Translations under genes and position numbers: made by a program
Notes under the pieces: model-generated
Databases searched by the model: none
Told to the model about the DNA's origin: nothing
The model's input: the letters and a program-made list of their open reading frames with translations, nothing else
In this document: positions 1-10,089 of the stretch, piece after piece
How positions within the stretch are numbered: position 1 is the first letter of the stretch
How the letters are laid out: each line of letters begins with the position of its first letter
Source: Blastopirellula sp.
GTDB lineage: Bacteria; Planctomycetota; Planctomycetia; Pirellulales; Pirellulaceae
Direction of reading: 5' to 3'
Length of the DNA: 64,000 nt
NCBI GenBank assembly: GCA_002733575.1
Contig: NVWB01000150.1
Coordinates: 21,720 to 85,719, forward strand

Positions 1-3000
1 TTGAGTTGAACAGATTGTACCCCATCATTATTCTGTGTTTTTTGCCAGCCTTGATCCTCTTTTTGGTTGGGTTGGGCAATTCGGTACTCCAGTTCCTCTA
101 AGGAATAACCTTTTACATCTATTAGCACTGAAAACGGATCACCAGGAATCAATTTGCTAATTTTCACAGATTCAAATGGATTGCCAATAACTTGGACATC
201 AACAGCAACTTCTTGATCCTCTACTTGAGCAACCAGACGAGTCTTTCCAATCGCTTTCCCAATAAAGTTGCCATTCTCATCCGCTTCAAGAATTGAGGAG
301 TCTTCACTGGTAAGAGAAAGGCTGATTTGTCTTGGTTGAGATTCACCTGGACGACGTGACAGCACCTGAATTGCAGGAGCAGCTTGACCTATATGCACTG
401 AGATTGATTTCGGTTCAATGCTAAGAATTCCTTTTGGCTGATCGCTATCATCGACGACTTCGATTTGTATTTTAGTGCTTTGAATCACATCCGCTCCCTG
501 CTGTAATTCAGCTGCGAATTCAACTAATCCAGGTTTTTTTCCAATGAGATCTGGAGATTGATGCTCAATGGCATTCGAATCACCTTGAATGATTAATTTG
601 GCTTTGCCAGATTCGATTAAATTAGTAATGTCCTGCCTTGCACCACCTTGAGATGGATATCCCCAGAGTTGATAAGACCGGGATTCATTGATGGTCATTG
701 CTCGTGTATCTAATTCAAGTTCCAGCTGTTTAAACTGAGATGCCTGATCAGAAATCTCTAACCTTATTGGAGTGGAAATCAGATCTTTATATCGGGCCTT
801 GAGATTAACTGTTCCAGATTTCATTCCGATGACAATTCCACCAGGTAAAAATTCAACCATCTGTTCTTGATCTCGATCAATAACCAACGAAGCACCTTGG
901 CTTGTAACATCTTTGGTGTCAGAGCTCGTTATCAGTTCAATCCTAAACTGAGAAGGGGAACCAACGGTTGTTTTTGAAGGACCAGTGATTACTAGCTCTG
1001 CCTGTGAATCATCGTTGCCTGTTCCTGTAACTCGGACCGCAATTTTTGTGCTCAACTTACTGAACTGAGAATCAACTCCTATTGGGGATACGACAACCGT
1101 GGTTTCACCAGCAGCGATACCTCGTAATGTATGATTGTTATCAATGGCAACAATTGAATCGTCGTCTGATTTTACCTCGTACTCGACATCAAGAGGTGTG
1201 AGTCCTCGACCAGGAATTATCTGCACAAGATTAAAATCAGATGCCTCACCAACTGATAGGCTTACCGGATTAGGCTGTACAACCAGTCGTGCATCATTGT
1301 CATAATCGACGACTTGAATCCCTAGGGGGCGTCTGGTTGGGATTCCTTGATAGCTTGCTTTTACCTTGGTAGAGCCTACTTTGAGAGGCTTAAATACAGC
1401 GCCTGAGGCAGTCCAAGTCAATTCCACGATATCATCGGGGCCATCGAATACCATCTCTGTTTTGAAGTCAACTTCTTCTTCGGTTCCGTCAGCGGCCACC
1501 TTGACTACTCGAACACTTGAACCAGGAGTTCCAATTTGCAATGAAAGGATGTCAGGTATAAAACGCAAGCCCGGAGGTAGCTTGGCGGGTGGAGTAGCAG
1601 GGGGATCTACTTTTTCTGAAGCCGTTACCGTGATGCTGGCTTCTGCCCGAAGATTATTAAAGTTTAAACGCAGGCCAGTGAAACCTGGACTGGTTCCTTG
1701 AACCGAGAAAGGATCATGAAGATCCGCCACAGAAGTATTGGTTAACAGGACTTCAACGCCATCATCAGGAGTCAGAGCCTTTTCTGTATCACCTCGTTTT
1801 GCAAAGATTTGAAAATCCATCTTCTGGCCCTCTTTTATCGTTGCATCCTTGGGTTCAATGCGTAGATCACGCCACGGTTGATCTACTACCGTGACTGAAA
1901 CTTGTTGCTTGAGAGTGTCTAGTTGAACATCAATACTGGCTTGCCCAGCTACGATTCCTTGGACAGTGGACCCATTCAGCTCAATAGAATCCGATTTCTC
2001 GCCAGCAATTGAAATTGATAGATTTTCGTGTTGAGTAATATCTCGCCGACCTTCAGGACCAATAGCATAAATTGTGAGGTTTCGCTCTTCGCCTGGAGAG
2101 AGTGTCAGCGATGAGGGAACCACTTCCAACTGTGAATAGGATTCATCGATGACTGAAAACTTGGCTTCTCCTTCCTCTGTAGACTCAGGCAAGACAACAG
2201 AAATTGTCGCATCACCCGTACCTGAAGCGGTTAATTCATTGCCTCTTACAGAGATAATGTTATCGTCTGAAGAACTGAGAATTGCAGAACTCGTTCTATC
2301 CGTTCGCTCACCGTTTGTATCCAACAAATAGACTCGGATATTCTGCGATTCACCAACGCCTAAGATGCCAGAGGAGGGTTCAACTATAATTTGAGCACTC
2401 TCGGATGGTTCTTCTGTTATCTGCTGAACTGTGACTGGAATTATTTGTGTCTCTCCTCGGTACGAGAAAGATAAACTCGCAGACCCAGGTGATACACCTA
2501 CAACAGACTGACTGTCTCGGTTCACTTCTAATATGTCAGGCTGGGAAGAAGCGATCTCGGTTTCTCGAATGAGATTAATGCCATTTCGAGTGATGGTAAT
2601 ATCATGGCCTAAGGATTTAGATTCACCCACTTTAAGAGTTAATGAGAGAGGGTACACATTGATCGATTCATCAAGGTCTGCTGGTTCTTCTTTGACAACC
2701 ACATCGGCAGCCGCAGTCAGTCCATTTAATTTTGCGATAATGGTTGATTTGCCAACTTGCAGAGCTTGGACCGAACCACCTGCAATAGAGACGGTGTCTG
2801 GAGACTGACTCTCCCAACTGAATCCAGGTAGAGAAGAGACATCTCCTACAGAAACACGTTGCTGGCCTTCACCCGAATATCCAATGACTCGAAGGTTCGC
2901 AGCCTCTCCTACCGCAAATTCCAAGTTCGCAGGAGATATTTCCAATTCAGCGATCTTCACATCGCTGGTAACTTCACACTGAAGGCCTTCTTCAGTGCGG

Positions 3001-6000
3001 ACTCCACGAAACTCCGCTAGTACGGTAGAGTTGCCTGGACGCAACGCTTCAATTTGTCCTTGAGAGACTGCAACAGACGCCTGTTGAGCATCTCTGTCAA
3101 TCACCAAATACGCATCTCTGGTGATGTCTTGAACAAGTCCATTTTCAAATTCAGCTTCAATTTTGAAGTCGGTGAATTTTGAATTGACCGGAATTTGGAT
3201 ATTAGAACCAGCTTGGGTTATAAACCGAATTGCTTGTGGAGGTTTATCGATGGGTGCATTTTGCTCAGGTTTCGGCAGCGGGAAAATGATTTGAGTTTTA
3301 AAATCAATTGCCTCTCCGTTTGTTGTTGCACTTAGTTGCTGTTCATGCCCAGGTTTTTTGGCAAATAATATCGGAGGATTCCATTCCACAAATTCATTAT
3401 CAAACGCAGGAAGCCATTCAACACCTGTCGCAGGTTCTTGAACTCCATCCTGTTCGATCATGATCGTATATCGTTGCGATTGACCTACAGAAATCGAATC
3501 TCCTTGAGGATCACGATTTACCACCAATCGAGTTTCAGGGTCCGTTGCCTTGGGAACTTCTTCAAGTGGTTTGGCATTGATCACCAATTGAGCAGTTGCA
3601 TTTTGATACGTTACTTTAATAACAATGGAATCAGGGGAGTTTTGGGTGCGTTCCAAGCTGGGATTGAATGATGTAGATGGAGGCGTCCATAAGAGATCAC
3701 TTGCAGGTACTTCCCATTGAACAAAGTGCGGTTGCAATTCAATCCATTCATCCGCGGAACCCTCGACTTTTTGCTCTACCTTCGGAGAAAGTACTTGCCC
3801 CACGGCTAATGAAACAGTGTCAGGCACAACACGAATCTCGGTTGGAGCTTTCGATGGATCATTTTTATAGACTTCTATCAATGATTTTGCAATCATTCCT
3901 TGCCAAGTAACTGAAAATTCAAAGGGTTGGCTTGAAGGCTGAATTCCCACTAAGTTTGGAGAATCCCAAACAATTGAATTTTGACCTAAACCGGCGAAAT
4001 CAATGTCATCATTGCCTGCAAGATTTATTTCCCGCTCTTCGCCCTTGGTAATAAGATACAATTGCAGCGGTTGCTGACTACCAACAGGAATGCGGACTTT
4101 TTTCGGACGCAATTCTAACTTGCCTTGATCCGTTGCAACGATCTCCAACGAGATTTCTGCAGGAGTCGTTGTGCTTGGATGTGTTGCTTTTACGATGACA
4201 GAGCCTGTAGCTAAAGCCGTGTAAGCACCTGTCTGTGAATCGACTGCTAAGATCGCTTCATCGATAGACAAGAACTCGGTGTTATCTGCACTGATCCTGC
4301 TGCCATCAGCTGCAACAAGCTCTGCCTGAAATTGACCAGATTCACCGAGCAAGAGTGGATTGACATCGGACGCAATTTCTAAAGTTAGCGGCGGCGGTTC
4401 GACAGCATTAATCGTTAAACTGCCAGCCGATTGTCCTTGATAGGTCGCTTCTACCGTGATCGATCCGCCAGATTTAAGCGAGGTTGCAATTCCGGTATTT
4501 TGATTTAGTAATACATGCTTTGAATCAAGTGGAAGAATCTCCCACTCTACTTGGTCAGGCATGACTTCGACTCGCCTGCCATCACCATAATTAGCCCAGA
4601 TTTGCACTTGAGAATCTTGTCCAATGGGCAAGTCAAGTGCGGAATCTGGTGTGATGGTAAGTTGCATCGGAGCAGAGACCACTTCAATATCAGCGGATGC
4701 TTTCAAATCGCCAAAGCGAAGAGTTAGTCGCTGAGGATTACTTTGAGTAGGGTAGATTCCATGTAATGTATAAGTTGAACCATCAAAAGAGGCATAATCA
4801 GGTGAAGGCAATCGCTCTGCTTGAATTCTGTCCTGCGATAAATCAAATTGTTTGTTTTTACTGTTCGTTCCGACAACTCGTACTTCGATGGTTTCGTCTA
4901 CGGAAAGAGAAATATGCTCAGGAACAATCGCTATCGATTGAAATTCCTCGACGACAACATCAATAATTACTTCTACCTGCTGATTGTCTTGTGAGACAAT
5001 TACTGAAATGCTTTCTCCCGGTGCATGTCCGATTAGTTTTCCATCCTCTGTTACTTCTACCAACTCAGGTGATGCACTTTTAAACTGAATCAATGAGTTA
5101 CTTGAAGTAAGAATATCTAGCTCTGTCTGTTCACCGACTGCAAGTTGCAGAGAAAGAGGAGTGACTTCCAGTTTTTGTTCATGTTTCGAGGGTAATACAG
5201 AAAGCTCCGCATCGACCGTCAAGCCTCTGAACGAAGCAGATAAAGTTGCTTCACCAGGCTGTAGTGCATAAAGCAATCCTTCTTCAAGGTTAGCGATAGA
5301 CGGAACTGAGAAATTCAATGTAAGCTCCGAAGAGCCCAAGACGGAATAATTGGCGCCGGACTCTGTGATCGCATTGATCGAGACACCTGTATTTTGGCCA
5401 ACAGTTAGGTTGTCATTTTTAATCTTAATCTCTAGCGATAGATACTTCTCATCCTCCACAACAACTTGGCTCGTTGTATCTAGCCAAGGCTGTTCGCTCG
5501 AAGCTCGATACATGGCCTGGATGTTTGCAGACCCAACGGCTAGCCCTTGCACCAACCCGTTATGCACAAAGACCGATTTGTCTTCTGACTGGTTCCAAGT
5601 GGCAACTTCTGAAAGGTCTATTTTTCCTCCATCTTCGTATTCACCGATTAATTTTAAAGTAGCAGTTGTGCCAATACCTAAAGTAAGATCTTTGGGCTCT
5701 AAGAAAATCCGAGTCGGATTTTTGGGATACTCAACATTGATCGTCATAGTCGCATTCTCATCTCCTAGATAAAAAGTGATGACACTTTTACCAGGTGATC
5801 GCGCTAATGCTAACGCTGTTGAATTTTTGAATCGTAGAACTTTAGGAGAATCACTTCGCGCGATGACTTGGCTCGTCACATCTTTTGAATTTCGTTTGAC
5901 GACAAATTCAACGGTTCCGCCAACTGGTCCTGTCCATGAGGCAGGCGAAATAACTAAACCTGTTTCAGGTGGGACAGGAATTATTTTGGGATCGTTGTTT

Positions 6001-6674
6001 TGGTTCAAGCCATACCAATACGCTAGCGGAAGCGCAATTAATAAGATGACAGCAACGAACAACATCATTTTGACGAATGACAAACGCCCACCGGATTTTT
6101 TTTTCGGCTCAGGCGGAACATCTACATTCTTGCACTCTGGACAAAGAGGGTCATCGGTTCTTTTGACAAACAGAGCTTTACATTTACGATTTGTGCAAAT
6201 CAAGGGAACAGCCGGTTCCATATCATTGCGCTGGAACCCCCACAACCAAACCAGTCGCCACGTTCCTCCGGGTGTTTTCCACTTGCAAAAGTGACAAGAC
6301 TGATGGGCGGGGCTTAGTTTTCTGATTGCATCAAAATGTCGTGTTAGTGTTGTCCGCAATTCTTCTGGCTCTACTTGAGTCAGACGTTGTTCAAGTAACT
6401 TCAGATCATTTTTAAGGTCTTTATTACTTCTTAACTCACGATCAGAGACAGGCTCGCAGATGACATCATGTGGTCTTCCACCAGTTTCATCGCAGACAAA
6501 GAAATTAGCAATGTCGCCATCTTTTTTTGGTTGAGCGGCAAGTCGACCGAGTGCTTTTCGCAACTTTTCATCGTTGGCGTTACTACGATCAAGGATCGGT
6601 AAATCATTTAATGATACTCCAATAAAGTCTCGGGCATTTTTTGCCAGATTTACTTGGACTATTCGATTCGGCAT
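1..6674 (-). CDS. Giant zinc-ribbon / membrane helix / bacterial Ig-like (Big) repeat protein, 3' end cut off
   Basis: The frame is open from an ATG at 6674 to the left edge (over 2,220 residues), so the C-terminus is missing. Residues 1-120 are a charged cytosolic domain I do not recognise. A six-cysteine zinc ribbon follows (C127-x2-C130, C160-x4-C165, C178-x2-C181), then a lysine-rich stretch and a single membrane helix at about 202-222. The rest is about twenty tandem repeats of roughly 90-100 residues with the Big pattern: a conserved 'LxVGE' strand, then a 'GxATI' or 'GxSTV' turn, then a short beta strand. With basic residues before the helix, the zinc ribbon should be inside and the repeats outside. 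It lies 66 bases downstream of the vWA gene and is probably cotranscribed. Big repeats usually serve adhesion or scaffold roles; the actual function is unknown. I am confident of architecture, not of role. Confidence 0.85.
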   Translation of the reverse strand, partial: MPNRIVQVNLAKNARDFIGVSLNDLPILDRSNANDEKLRKALGRLAAQPKKDGDIANFFVCDETGGRPHDVICEPVSDRELRSNKDLKNDLKLLEQRLTQVEPEELRTTLTRHFDAIRKLSPAHQSCHFCKWKTPGGTWRLVWLWGFQRNDMEPAVPLICTNRKCKALFVKRTDDPLCPECKNVDVPPEPKKKSGGRLSFVKMMLFVAVILLIALPLAYWYGLNQNNDPKIIPVPPETGLVISPASWTGPVGGTVEFVVKRNSKDVTSQVIARSDSPKVLRFKNSTALALARSPGKSVITFYLGDENATMTINVEYPKNPTRIFLEPKDLTLGIGTTATLKLIGEYEDGGKIDLSEVATWNQSEDKSVFVHNGLVQGLAVGSANIQAMYRASSEQPWLDTTSQVVVEDEKYLSLEIKIKNDNLTVGQNTGVSINAITESGANYSVLGSSELTLNFSVPSIANLEEGLLYALQPGEATLSASFRGLTVDAELSVLPSKHEQKLEVTPLSLQLAVGEQTELDILTSSNSLIQFKSASPELVEVTEDGKLIGHAPGESISVIVSQDNQQVEVIIDVVVEEFQSIAIVPEHISLSVDETIEVRVVGTNSKNKQFDLSQDRIQAERLPSPDYASFDGSTYTLHGIYPTQSNPQRLTLRFGDLKASADIEVVSAPMQLTITPDSALDLPIGQDSQVQIWANYGDGRRVEVMPDQVEWEILPLDSKHVLLNQNTGIATSLKSGGSITVEATYQGQSAGSLTINAVEPPPLTLEIASDVNPLLLGESGQFQAELVAADGSRISADNTEFLSIDEAILAVDSQTGAYTALATGSVIVKATHPSTTTPAEISLEIVATDQGKLELRPKKVRIPVGSQQPLQLYLITKGEEREINLAGNDDIDFAGLGQNSIVWDSPNLVGIQPSSQPFEFSVTWQGMIAKSLIEVYKNDPSKAPTEIRVVPDTVSLAVGQVLSPKVEQKVEGSADEWIELQPHFVQWEVPASDLLWTPPSTSFNPSLERTQNSPDSIVIKVTYQNATAQLVINAKPLEEVPKATDPETRLVVNRDPQGDSISVGQSQRYTIMIEQDGVQEPATGVEWLPAFDNEFVEWNPPILFAKKPGHEQQLSATTNGEAIDFKTQIIFPLPKPEQNAPIDKPPQAIRFITQAGSNIQIPVNSKFTDFKIEAEFENGLVQDITRDAYLVIDRDAQQASVAVSQGQIEALRPGNSTVLAEFRGVRTEEGLQCEVTSDVKIAELEISPANLEFAVGEAANLRVIGYSGEGQQRVSVGDVSSLPGFSWESQSPDTVSIAGGSVQALQVGKSTIIAKLNGLTAAADVVVKEEPADLDESINVYPLSLTLKVGESKSLGHDITITRNGINLIRETEIASSQPDILEVNRDSQSVVGVSPGSASLSFSYRGETQIIPVTVQQITEEPSESAQIIVEPSSGILGVGESQNIRVYLLDTNGERTDRTSSAILSSSDDNIISVRGNELTASGTGDATISVVLPESTEEGEAKFSVIDESYSQLEVVPSSLTLSPGEERNLTIYAIGPEGRRDITQHENLSISIAGEKSDSIELNGSTVQGIVAGQASIDVQLDTLKQQVSVTVVDQPWRDLRIEPKDATIKEGQKMDFQIFAKRGDTEKALTPDDGVEVLLTNTSVADLHDPFSVQGTSPGFTGLRLNFNNLRAEASITVTASEKVDPPATPPAKLPPGLRFIPDILSLQIGTPGSSVRVVKVAADGTEEEVDFKTEMVFDGPDDIVELTWTASGAVFKPLKVGSTKVKASYQGIPTRRPLGIQVVDYDNDARLVVQPNPVSLSVGEASDFNLVQIIPGRGLTPLDVEYEVKSDDDSIVAIDNNHTLRGIAAGETTVVVSPIGVDSQFSKLSTKIAVRVTGTGNDDSQAELVITGPSKTTVGSPSQFRIELITSSDTKDVTSQGASLVIDRDQEQMVEFLPGGIVIGMKSGTVNLKARYKDLISTPIRLEISDQASQFKQLELELDTRAMTINESRSYQLWGYPSQGGARQDITNLIESGKAKLIIQGDSNAIEHQSPDLIGKKPGLVEFAAELQQGADVIQSTKIQIEVVDDSDQPKGILSIEPKSISVHIGQAAPAIQVLSRRPGESQPRQISLSLTSEDSSILEADENGNFIGKAIGKTRLVAQVEDQEVAVDVQVIGNPFESVKISKLIPGDPFSVLIDVKGYSLEELEYRIAQPNQKEDQGWQKTQNNDGVQSVQL

Positions 6675-6740
6675 GACGCATCTCTTGTGATGACAATGGT
6701 GGAATGGTAATTGATTGCTTGAGGTTTAAAAATTAGAAGA

Positions 6741-7829
6741 TTATCCAGATGGTAATACTAAAGGCTGCTTTATTTTCATTTCACCATCTAAAACCAACTC
6801 AAACATGCTAGATCCAACGGGCATTTCAAAGGTGATTAAAGCTTTGACTTCATCTGTTTTTTCATGAACGAGTTCTGCTTGATCATTGAAGACTCGAATA
6901 CTTGTTCCAACGACCGTGTCAGGATCAAATATCTCACTCCATGCATCATTCATATCTCGCATTTCACCTAGAACTTTGGCATTCCAGATGTCAATTTCTT
7001 CTAGCCCAGGGGGCATTTCCATATCATCAATTCTAGTCAACTGAGCACGATCAACTTGTTTACCAAATCCTAGTAATACACATTTCAAAGAAGGACGCTG
7101 ACCAGATTGTATCTCTTTTGCTATCCGATGTGTTTCTGCAACGATCATTGCCTCGTCTTCGATGTGACCATCTGTGACAAAGACCAAAACACCGTTTGTT
7201 TGTAATGCTTTTTCTGCAAAGTGAAGCAGAGGAGGAGCTAGCTGAGTTTTAGCGCCAAATGATTTAACACGAGGACCATCTACCATCAAGTTTTTTAAAT
7301 CATTGTGCTGAACAGTTCCTAGAGATTCAATGCCTTTTCCATCAGCATCACATGCCCAATAGATCACTTCGCAACTTCCACTGGTCACACCACCTGTTGC
7401 AAAGGTGCGAATTAAATTGTCAATCATCTGAGAACAAGGTTTTTGCACTATATTTTTGGTCTGTACAGCCCAGCCATTACTAATGGCCTGCTTTTTTGCT
7501 TCCGTGGTCAAGATGCGTCGAGTGACTCCATCTCGCACTCTCTCAGTAAACATTCCTTGCTCGACAAACCGTCGACTTACTTCAGAGGGAATCGTTTTGC
7601 CTCGTCCGTAATCATCTTGCATAGATTGGCTTGCATCCAGAGCAAGGCCAACCATGCACTGCTCGCCATCACCTAGTAAGAAAGCTCCCATAGCGAGAGT
7701 TGCTGCCACTTGGAGCCGGTTCTCAACTTGCCGAATAGAAACTTCGCCAAACTCAGGGGCCACAATGCTGGAAGGAAGTGATTGGCTTGGGGCATCATTC
7801 GTACCAAACAAGGTGTTGAAGTTGTACAT
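6741..7829 (-). CDS. vWA-domain protein, cytoplasmic, MIDAS intact
   Basis: A 362-residue protein without signal peptide or membrane helix. It has a von Willebrand A domain with the metal-ion site preserved: D65-A-S67-Q-S69, a Thr in 'FATGGVTSG', and the acidic 'VFVTDGH'. The C-terminal 80 residues (after 'GEMRDMNDAWSEIFDP') look like a small beta-rich domain. Its closest style is the TerY-like soluble vWA proteins that act as metal-dependent protein-interaction modules. It begins the leftward unit with the giant Big-repeat gene and is divergent from the ECF sigma/kinase pair. I infer that it works with one or both, perhaps as a partner of the zinc-ribbon domain or a kinase substrate. Nothing in the sequence shows the partner directly. 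Confidence 0.8.
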   Translation of the reverse strand: MYNFNTLFGTNDAPSQSLPSSIVAPEFGEVSIRQVENRLQVAATLAMGAFLLGDGEQCMVGLALDASQSMQDDYGRGKTIPSEVSRRFVEQGMFTERVRDGVTRRILTTEAKKQAISNGWAVQTKNIVQKPCSQMIDNLIRTFATGGVTSGSCEVIYWACDADGKGIESLGTVQHNDLKNLMVDGPRVKSFGAKTQLAPPLLHFAEKALQTNGVLVFVTDGHIEDEAMIVAETHRIAKEIQSGQRPSLKCVLLGFGKQVDRAQLTRIDDMEMPPGLEEIDIWNAKVLGEMRDMNDAWSEIFDPDTVVGTSIRVFNDQAELVHEKTDEVKALITFEMPVGSSMFELVLDGEMKIKQPLVLPSG

Positions 7830-8036
7830 GATTTAAATTTCTATTCCACAAGGCTTGATCAAGATGTTATAATTAATACCACAAAGTTAAGAGTTGATGT
7901 CGTACATAGAACCTTTTCTACCACACTCACTTGCACAATTCAAGCTTTTTCTGTGATAGTCTCCGCTGGGGTTTTTTGATTGAAATAGAGAGAGAAATTA
8001 TTAAACTCCAATCCCCTTTCAGTAGTTCATCACCAA

Positions 8037-8065
8037 TTGATATTAGTTTGCGACACCAGTATTCT
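8037..8065 (+). promoter_or_regulatory. Possible sigma70-type promoter for the ECF sigma/kinase pair
   Basis: TTGATA at 8037-8042, a 17-base spacer and TATTCT at 8060-8065, followed by a leader of about 60 bases to the sigma gene. It lies in the 299-base divergent gap 7830-8128. The gap shows no other gene; a second weaker candidate (TTGCAC, 17 bases, TGATAG) lies earlier in the same gap. Confidence 0.35.
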
Positions 8066-8128
8066 GCAATCATGGAAATTATTAATAAAAGGCTGGATTT
8101 TTTATATTAATGAATCACGAGAGACAAT

Positions 8129-8755
8129 ATGTCAGAACAAGGGACTATCACCCGCTGGATTTTTAATTTGGCAGAGGATAACGATGAGGCAGTTTGCAGA
8201 ATCTGGCAGCAGTATTTCAGTCAACTAGTGCAATTAGCTCGCAAGCAATTAAACGGTAGGCAGTGGGGGGGAGTCGATGAAGAAGATGTAGCTTTGAGCG
8301 CTTTGGATGCTTTTATAACGCAACACAATGCAGGCAAATATCCCGATATCCAAGGGAGAGACGATGTTTGGAAGCTACTGGCTGTAATTACTCGACGCAA
8401 GGCATTGAATGTGATTCGTAGTGAAATGTCACAGCGCCGTGGAGGAGGGAAGCAAACGAATTTAAGTGATGCTCTTATGCAATCGTTCGAAGCTGGTCCC
8501 TCTCCGCTACAAGCTGCCGAACTACTTGATGAGGCAAGACGACTGATTGACCATACACTAGATGGAAGATCGAATTTGCAAGTTATTGCTACACGGAAAC
8601 TCCAAGGGGCAAATAACACCGAACTGGCTGAAGAATTAAAAGTATCGAGAAGAACCATAGAACGAAAATTGGAAGTCATTCGAATGTTATGGCAAGAAGA
8701 TTTAGAGTCAAGAGAACTTATGCCTGGCATTGAAAAGGTGGAAGACCATGGTTGA
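8129..8755 (+). CDS. ECF-type RNA polymerase sigma factor (Planctomycete type)
   Basis: 208 residues with the two-domain ECF layout. Region 2 is at about 25-100, including 'RRKALNVIRSE'. Region 4 near 155-195 has a clear helix-turn-helix, 'NTELAEELKVSRRTIERKL'. No anti-sigma gene is adjacent; instead the stop codon overlaps the start of a Ser/Thr kinase gene by 8 bases, an arrangement common in Planctomycetes where the kinase probably controls the sigma factor. The ATG start gives a normal length for the family. Targets are unknown, but the divergent vWA/Big-repeat genes are obvious candidates. Confidence 0.9.
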   Translation: MSEQGTITRWIFNLAEDNDEAVCRIWQQYFSQLVQLARKQLNGRQWGGVDEEDVALSALDAFITQHNAGKYPDIQGRDDVWKLLAVITRRKALNVIRSEMSQRRGGGKQTNLSDALMQSFEAGPSPLQAAELLDEARRLIDHTLDGRSNLQVIATRKLQGANNTELAEELKVSRRTIERKLEVIRMLWQEDLESRELMPGIEKVEDHG

Positions 8756-10040
8756 CTACGAAGATGGTCAAAAACGAATTAAGCGATTTCGAGAGCTTCC
8801 GCTAGAAGAGGCGCTTCGTTTAGACAATTTGTGTGATTGTTTTGAGCAGCAATTGCTAACCAATCAAAAGCCGAGTCCGAAATCGTTTGTTGATGCCTGC
8901 CAATCGGAATCTCGTAAACTCTTGTTACGTGCGCTCCTCGCATTGGAATTCGATTATTTGTCTGGCTTAGGAGAGCATCCAAATCTAAACGATTATGTTT
9001 CAATATTTCCCAACGAAATTGATATTGTCCAAGATATATATTTTGAAGTTTTTCCATCAGATCGTCCAGACGAAGAGATTAACCAATCTGACGATATTTC
9101 GGATGTAATTCCCAACTACACTCTCCTTTCTGAACTTGGGGCAGGTGGAATGGGGAAAGTGTTCCGAGGCATCCATACAATGCTCAAGAACGATGTTGCC
9201 ATTAAAGTGCTTCATCCAGAGAAGCAAGATGATGGAGAGATACGACAGCTATTCCTGAGAGAAACAAGTAATCTAGGACAGCTAAGGCACCCTCATATCG
9301 TTCAGGCATTATATGCCGGTACAACTCAAGACAATCGACCTTATCTTGTAATGGAGATTGTCAGAGGACTCGATTTGGCAAAGGTTGTTCGTAGATGTGG
9401 CCCGATCTCTGTTGCAGATGCATGCGAAATTATTCGACAAGCGGCCTTAGGCTTGCAGCATGCCTGTGAATGCGGAATGGTTCATCGAGACATCAAACCC
9501 TCGAATCTACTATTAGGCTGGGATCATGAGAAGATTGCTAAAATAAAAGTCGCTGATTTCGGACTCGCTAGAATTCGATTTCGAAATACATGGCATGGAT
9601 CAGATGGCACTCATGCTCGTGTTGGCACTTTGGAATACATGCCTCCTGAGCAATTCTTTACTCCTTCGGAAGTTGACATTCGAGCCGATATTTTTAGCCT
9701 CGGATGTACTCTTTATGCGTTACTTGTTGGTCAGCCACCATTTACGGGTAATTTTAAAAATGTTACCGAAAAGATGGTCTACCATCGCGACCAACCTGTA
9801 CCCCCGGTTCGCCATCTGCGTCCTGATGTACCGGAAGCTCTCTTTGAAGTCATCTCCTGGGCAATGGCTAAAGACCCAGATAATCGCTTTGAGTCCCCAC
9901 TCAGTTTTGCGAATAGCTTAGATCTCTTTAACGGTGGGCACGACCTATCTCTTTTGCTGGACACAGCTGAAGACATCCCAGAGTCTATTGCTACACCTTT
10001 GCTAGTGGACTCAACTTTTACTGCACGTCCCCATGCTTGA
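8748..10040 (+). CDS. Ser/Thr protein kinase, soluble, translationally coupled to the sigma factor
   Basis: 430 residues from ATG 8748, chosen over an upstream in-frame TTG (8730) because AGGTGG lies 6 bases before it. Residues 1-120 are an acidic domain typical of Planctomycete kinases. The Hanks-type kinase domain covers about 124-395: glycine loop 'LGAGGMGKVFRG', catalytic Lys in 'VAIKVL' (K153), 'HRDIKPSN' (H246-R247-D248), DFG at 270-272, and 'GTLEYMPPEQ' in place of APE. All catalytic residues are present, so it should be active. No membrane helix or external sensor domain is visible, so the input signal must come from a partner. The 8-base overlap with the sigma gene argues for stoichiometric production. 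Confidence 0.93.
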   Translation: MVDYEDGQKRIKRFRELPLEEALRLDNLCDCFEQQLLTNQKPSPKSFVDACQSESRKLLLRALLALEFDYLSGLGEHPNLNDYVSIFPNEIDIVQDIYFEVFPSDRPDEEINQSDDISDVIPNYTLLSELGAGGMGKVFRGIHTMLKNDVAIKVLHPEKQDDGEIRQLFLRETSNLGQLRHPHIVQALYAGTTQDNRPYLVMEIVRGLDLAKVVRRCGPISVADACEIIRQAALGLQHACECGMVHRDIKPSNLLLGWDHEKIAKIKVADFGLARIRFRNTWHGSDGTHARVGTLEYMPPEQFFTPSEVDIRADIFSLGCTLYALLVGQPPFTGNFKNVTEKMVYHRDQPVPPVRHLRPDVPEALFEVISWAMAKDPDNRFESPLSFANSLDLFNGGHDLSLLLDTAEDIPESIATPLLVDSTFTARPHA

Positions 10041-10089
10041 TTTAAACTCGTTTGCTTCGGGGCCATTCAGAATGATAGTGAGAACTCTC

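Noticed and set aside
5776..6294. 172-codon rightward frame in the giant gene
   Set aside because: It is antisense to a continuous conserved-pattern leftward frame and has no protein-like composition.
6741..10040. A TerY-type phosphorylation triad
   Set aside because: Only a vWA protein and a kinase are present; no PP2C phosphatase is seen, and the two are divergent.
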